From Pirellulales bacterium (GTDB lineage: Bacteria > Planctomycetota > Planctomycetia > Pirellulales > JALHPA01): a stretch of DNA of 64,000 nucleotides. Numbering within the stretch: the first letter of the stretch is position 1; every line of letters begins with the position of its first letter. A program made the translations under genes and the position numbers. The stretch is from assembly GCA_033762255.1 (NCBI GenBank), contig JANRLT010000034.1, positions 1 to 64,000 of the forward strand. The letters are read 5' to 3'. Positions 55,101 to 61,100 of the stretch are shown one piece after another. Below the pieces are notes generated by a model. The model ran no database searches. It had not been told where the DNA came from and saw only the letters and a list, made by a program, of their open reading frames with translations.

Positions 55101-58100
55101 GGCCCAACTTTTACGCGGCATGCTCGAACTGCGATTCAACAATCCCGAAGCGGGCCAGGCCGGATCGCCGTTCAACGGAGTATTAGCCCAATACGGTTAC
55201 AACTCCAGCACTGGCGCGGGGGGGCGGCTGTTGCACCTGTTTGCGGCGCGCGACGACGACCCGGGCGCGGGTCTGGCGCTGGTCCCCGCCGAAAACTTTG
55301 CCGGCGTGCCCGATTATTACCTACTGCATGTGGTCAATCCGTACTCCCTGGCGGTGGTAAATGCCCAGGCGCTAACAAGCGGCGACTACGAAAACGTCAG
55401 TCCCGCCGTTCCCACGGCCAGCGACAACTTTCGTCTGGCGCTGGATGGCGTGGAGTACACCGTTTCGCTGACCGCGGCCGCCACGCCGACGCTGCCAGCG
55501 GTAATCTCGTACCTGCAGGGGCGAATCAACAGCGTCGCTGGACTCGCGGGGAAGGTTTATGTCCAGCAAATCAGTCAGCAAGACCAGCGAATCGGTTTTT
55601 GGCTGACCGATCCGAACGCGCGGAGCCTGGCGGTCACATCTTACGGTGGAGCGGCCGCGCGCTATCTGCGCCTGCAAACGGGTTCATTCAATCGCGTGGA
55701 TGGGTCAAGCACCCAGGCCGCCTGGGAACTGGGCGCATATTCGCTGACACTCAAGAGCACGGCTGGTTTGGGCGCCACGGTTCATGTCGGCGCGGAGAGC
55801 GCCGCGGCCAGCCTGACCCCGCCCGATCCCAACCAGCGCCCCGTGGCGATCGGCATTGGCGATCTCAACGGCGACGGTTATGCGGACTTTATCGGTGCGG
55901 TGCGGCTCTTTGTTTCCAGTCAAACTGGAGATTCCACCACCATTGCCAGCGTCTACTTTGGCGGACCCGATCTTACCACCCCGGAGTTGCGTCAACCTGA
56001 CCTGACTTTGCATCTGCCGATTGATCTGACGGGCGAGAATCTGTTCGCTTACGGCAATTTGGTCACCGCCGGAGATTACAACGCGGATGGTTACGGCGAT
56101 CTCGCGGTTGTCGGGGTGTCGAATAATCCCAACCCGCTGGGTAGCGTGAATATCTTGCTGGGGCGTCCTAGCTTGCCCGCAACCATTGATCTGACCACTC
56201 AGGCGGATATCGTCGTGACGGGGATCACTCCATTTGGCGAAGCTCGCCTGGCGAACGCGGGTGACTTGAACCTTGACGGCGCAGACGATCTATTGATCGG
56301 CGACTACTTTTACAATGGCGATCAAGGGGCTGTGTTTCTGATGTACGGTGTGCCGGTCACTGCACCGCGGGGTTGGCAACCCTGGTCGCTAACCGCCGAC
56401 CTGTTCTCTGCCGATTTCTCGGACAATGGCAGCGGCAGTTTCGACAGTTTCTCGTTCGTCGACGCGGCCGCCAGCGTTATCGGCGGGCTGGCCACGCCGG
56501 TCGCCGGAACTCCGCAACAGAACCTGTGGCACGTCTCAACACGCCGGGCCGCCGACACCAACCACACGCCCGAACATTCGCTCTATTTTGGCATCGACGG
56601 GACGGGTACGTTCGCCTATCCCAATCCGGATGCGCCCATTCGCGTGCTGGGCCGGGCCGAAACGACCCTCGACTTGAACGGCCTGCCGGCGGGAGCGCAA
56701 TTGCGCTTATCGCTCAAGTACTTTCTACAAACGGAAGGAAGCACCAGCGTCTTTGACATCGCGCGAATCAAAGTCACCACCACGGACTTTTCCGATCCGG
56801 CCAGCCACATTCTACTGGGCGCAAACAGTACCAACGAGGTCAATTCCAACAGCGGCCAGTTGCCCGTTCCTCCCGTCTTCTTGAATCAAACCAGCGGCAC
56901 ATGGCAGGAACTGGTACTTGATCTAAGCGGTTTTGCTGGACAAACGATTAAGCTGGCGTTTGAATTCGATAGCGGCGACGAACTTTACAACGAGTACGAA
57001 GGTTTCTTTATCGATGACATACAAGTGCGAATCCAAAACGTCCAATTGGATGCCCTCACAGATCTGGCGGGCATTATTGGCGCGAACTTCGGAGACCGAT
57101 TCGGCGGGAGCGTGGCCCGGATCGGTGATCTCAACGGCGATTCCCTGCCTGAATTTGCGGTCTTGGTGCGCCGATCGTTTGGCTTCGGTAGTTCCATCCA
57201 AATCTTCAACGGGGCCAGTTTGACCCCGGGGACGCAGTATTCGGCGAACGCGCTGGGGCACCGGATGTTGAACCATCCGACTAACTTGGGTTACGCCGAA
57301 CTGTTCACGGCGGGCAACCTCATCGACGCCGACGCAAACACGTTTCCAGATCTGTTGATAGCGGGCGCCGACTGGTGGAACAACGACAGCTACGTCATCT
57401 GGGGCGGATCGGCGACGAGCGGGGGAAAGACCGGCACCGGCTTGACAGACGGCAGCACCTTGGCCAATGCCGGGACCGTGATCGATAGCGCGCGGGGACG
57501 CGGTTTCCCCGTCCCACTCGGCAATATCGATGGCCAAGCCGGAGATGACTTGGGCCTAGTCCAGCGGGTCTTCAGCGACAGCTTGCAGGAAAACGGCTCG
57601 CAAAATTCGCACCTAGTTGGTCAGGTCTTTGCCAGCTCGGTCAACGGCGGCATGATCACCAACGATTTTCTGCGCCCCTCCGCCCCGGTTTTGCAGCCCT
57701 ATTTGATCTTCGAGCCCGCCGCGCCATTTTACGCCGCCGCTGGTGGTAATCCACCGCAACAAGCCTGGTTTTTTGCGGGCTTAGGGGATATTAACGCCGA
57801 CGGCTATGCGGACCTGGGTTTGGCCGACACGCTGGCCGGCCGCAGTTTGTCAGTCCACGCCGGAAACGTGTTTGTCGACAATCCGCCGCCCCCCCTGACC
57901 CCCTCCTTGGCGACAGATTGGTACCGGTATCAATTGGCCAATCCGCTGCCAATCACGCCAGCCGATCCCCCGCTAGGCCTGAATCTTAGCGATCCCCAAT
58001 CCACCAGTCATGCGATCGGCCTGGCCGCGAATATTACCGGGGCAAAAACCAACGACCGGCTGGGCCTACCGCGGCAAATCGGCGACATCAACGGCGATTT

Positions 58101-61100
58101 TATCCCCGACTTTGCCGTGCAGTCCAGCGACCAATGGTCGCTGTTTTATGGGCCGCTCGATTTCACGCGCGTGGAAAACGCCAATGAGCGGGCCGACGCG
58201 TACTTGCCGTTGGATATCGGCGCCGACTTGTTTAACTATCAGCTCGCGCGAAGCCTGGGGAATATCGACGGCGATGATCTGGACGGCAACATCTTTGACG
58301 ACGTGCGGGGAACCACCGACTTGCTTTGGTATCAACGCGTCGGTTCGAACTTGTACATGACCATGCTGTTTGGCAACGAGCTGCTGCCGCGAAATCTGGA
58401 AACCGCATTTGACGTGACGTCAAATCCCGACCAGGTCAAGTACGCGTTTCGGGACCTCGCGCTCGCGCGCAATACGCCAGCCGAAGTCTTTACTCTTAAG
58501 TTCAATAACGACCCTTATGCCGATATCGCCGTGCTGGAAGACGGCGCCAACGGCTCTTTCGCGCCCGTTCTGAGCATCTATTTTGGCGGACCGTTCAATC
58601 CCACGGGGACACTCTCACTGGCGGCCCGCTTCACGGGATCCAACCAGCAGTTCCGCAGCGGCTTTTCGGCGCGTAACGTCGGCGATTTTAATGGCGATGG
58701 CCTGGATGATATTCTGGTCACCGATGCCGGAGTCCAAGAAGCGCGGCTGTTTACCGGCCGGGACGGCGGCGGCACGTTCTTTAACTGGAATAACTTCGCC
58801 TTGACGTTTACGGTTCCCACGGGCGCGACGCCAGCCGTGGCGCTGAACGACATTGGACGGCCGGACACCGTTTTAGGCAACCAGGTGGACGGTTACCACG
58901 ATTTCGCGGTCGCGTCCCCCGGCTCGGTTGCGCTATACCTGGGGACGGTCGCCACCTTTGGCAGTCCGATCTCGCCGTACCGCACGATCGCGCGGACCGG
59001 GCCCACGACCGGCCTCAACGTTTTGCTAGTGCCGACGGTGGGAGATTATAACGGCGATGGCAAAGCCGACCTGGCCGTGCTCGAAACGATTACGGTCGCG
59101 GGGACCGCCGCTCCTTCATCAGGCACGATCTATCTGTTTTGGGATATCGCCTCCAGTGCCCTGCCCGCGAGTATGAACTTGACGATCGATGCCGACGCGG
59201 TGATTACCTCGGACAGCGGCACGGGCTTTTTGGATGGACTGGCCACGGACGCGTTTTTGGATTTGAACCGCGATCGAATCAGCGATCTGTGGGCCAGTGC
59301 GCGCACGGCCGACGTGGTCGCGGGCACGCTCAAGTCCGACGCGGGGCGCGTCTACACCGTCTATGGTTCACCGCTGCAAGGAACACTGCCAGCGGTGTTC
59401 GACGTGCTGACTAACCGCACGGTAACTGGCAGCGGCGAGTTTGTAGTGGATCGGGCGACGGGCCAACCCGCCGGGTTTAATCGCACGTTGCCGGCGGACG
59501 ACCCCGACACCGCCGTCAACGAAAGCGAGCAATGGTACCGCTTTACCACGCTGGGCGATGGATTACCGGGCAATTATCTGAGCGTGACCCCCTGGTCCGC
59601 GCGGCCTTATCAGATTCACGCCCACGAAGGAGGCACCGCCACGACCCTAGCAGGGGGCGGTTTTGTCTCGCCCGAGTCCTCGGGAGGATCGCTCGACTAT
59701 ATCACCGCCCATACGGACAGCCAGGGGAACATCCGCCAAGGATTGCTGGAATTTGACCTGGCGTCGGTCTTGCGGCTGCGGGAGGACCCGACCGCGTTGG
59801 TTCAAAACGCCACGCTGCGCCTGGATTACGCGGCTTCCAACTATGAAACACCCAACTTTGGAGTCATCGATGCGACCAGGCGCGTGGCCTGGGGAGATGA
59901 ATTGTTCGTTGCCGATATCGGCGCTTTGTGGCGCAGCAACGGCACGCTTTCCGGCACCTCGCGAATCACCACCGGCAGCGACGCCGGCGCGCCGGTCATT
60001 TTGACCAATCCGGTTTTCCTGCAGTTGATCAACAATCAGTTGTACTTTTGCTCGGTCGGCGGGCTGTGGCGGATGGACACGCCCGACAGCGTGCCCGTCC
60101 GCATCGCCACGGTCAACACAGTGGGAGTGCAGCTGATCCAGGTCGGGTCGACGATTTATATGACCGACAATGGCCGGTTGTTTGAGCTGGACGCCGGGGT
60201 GCCCGGCGGTAGGCGGAGCGTGCTGCGGAATGGCGTTGCGCCGGTCTTCAATGCGGGCACCCTCCAGTCGTTCGCGGTGGGCGGCGGGACGCCGGTCGAA
60301 AACCTGCTATTTGTGGCCGACAGCGGCGTCGGCGACCGCGCGCTCTTTCGACACCAGCCGGGGCAGACTTCGGCCGTGTCGGTGCTGACAAACTTGGTGA
60401 GCGCGAGCGAATTGATCACCATCGGCGGGCCGAGCGGGTCGGCGGCATTCCTGACAGCGCACGTCTCGGGCGGTTTCCAACAGCAGTTGTTCCGGATTCT
60501 CCGTTCGGGAGGCACCTTGACGACGCAGCCCGTCACCTATAACGACATTCCGGGACAGAATGTATACTTCGCCAAAAATCTCACCGAGTTTCAAGGCTGG
60601 CTGTACTTTGTGGTCGGCGACCAGTTGCGCGCGGTTGCGCCAGGGACGACGGAGGCGATGTTGGTCAAGGATTTTGATCCCGCCAACGTGGCCGGCTTCA
60701 ATTCGGAACTGGGAAATTTACGCGCGGTCACGTTCGCGGCCGGCGCGCGGTTGGTCATGACGGTTAACGACCGTCAGGTAAGCCCAGCCAACCCGCACGG
60801 CGTCGAACTCTGGATCAGCGATGGTTCGACCCCCGGCACCACGCTGTTAGCGGATCTCAATGCCGAGGTCGTCAGCGGCCGTGAAACTTATGGCAGCCAT
60901 CCGGCGTCGCTTACCGTGGTGGGGCAGACGTTGTACTTTACCGCCTACCAGGGAAATTCCTCCCTCAACCGAGAGTTATATCGCACCGACGGCACGACCG
61001 CCGGCACGGGGCTGGTTAAGGAACTGTTTGACGGTCTCATTGGCGGATTTTACAACTCGAGCACGTTTTTACTGGCCGGGGCGACCCAAGCCATCATGGT

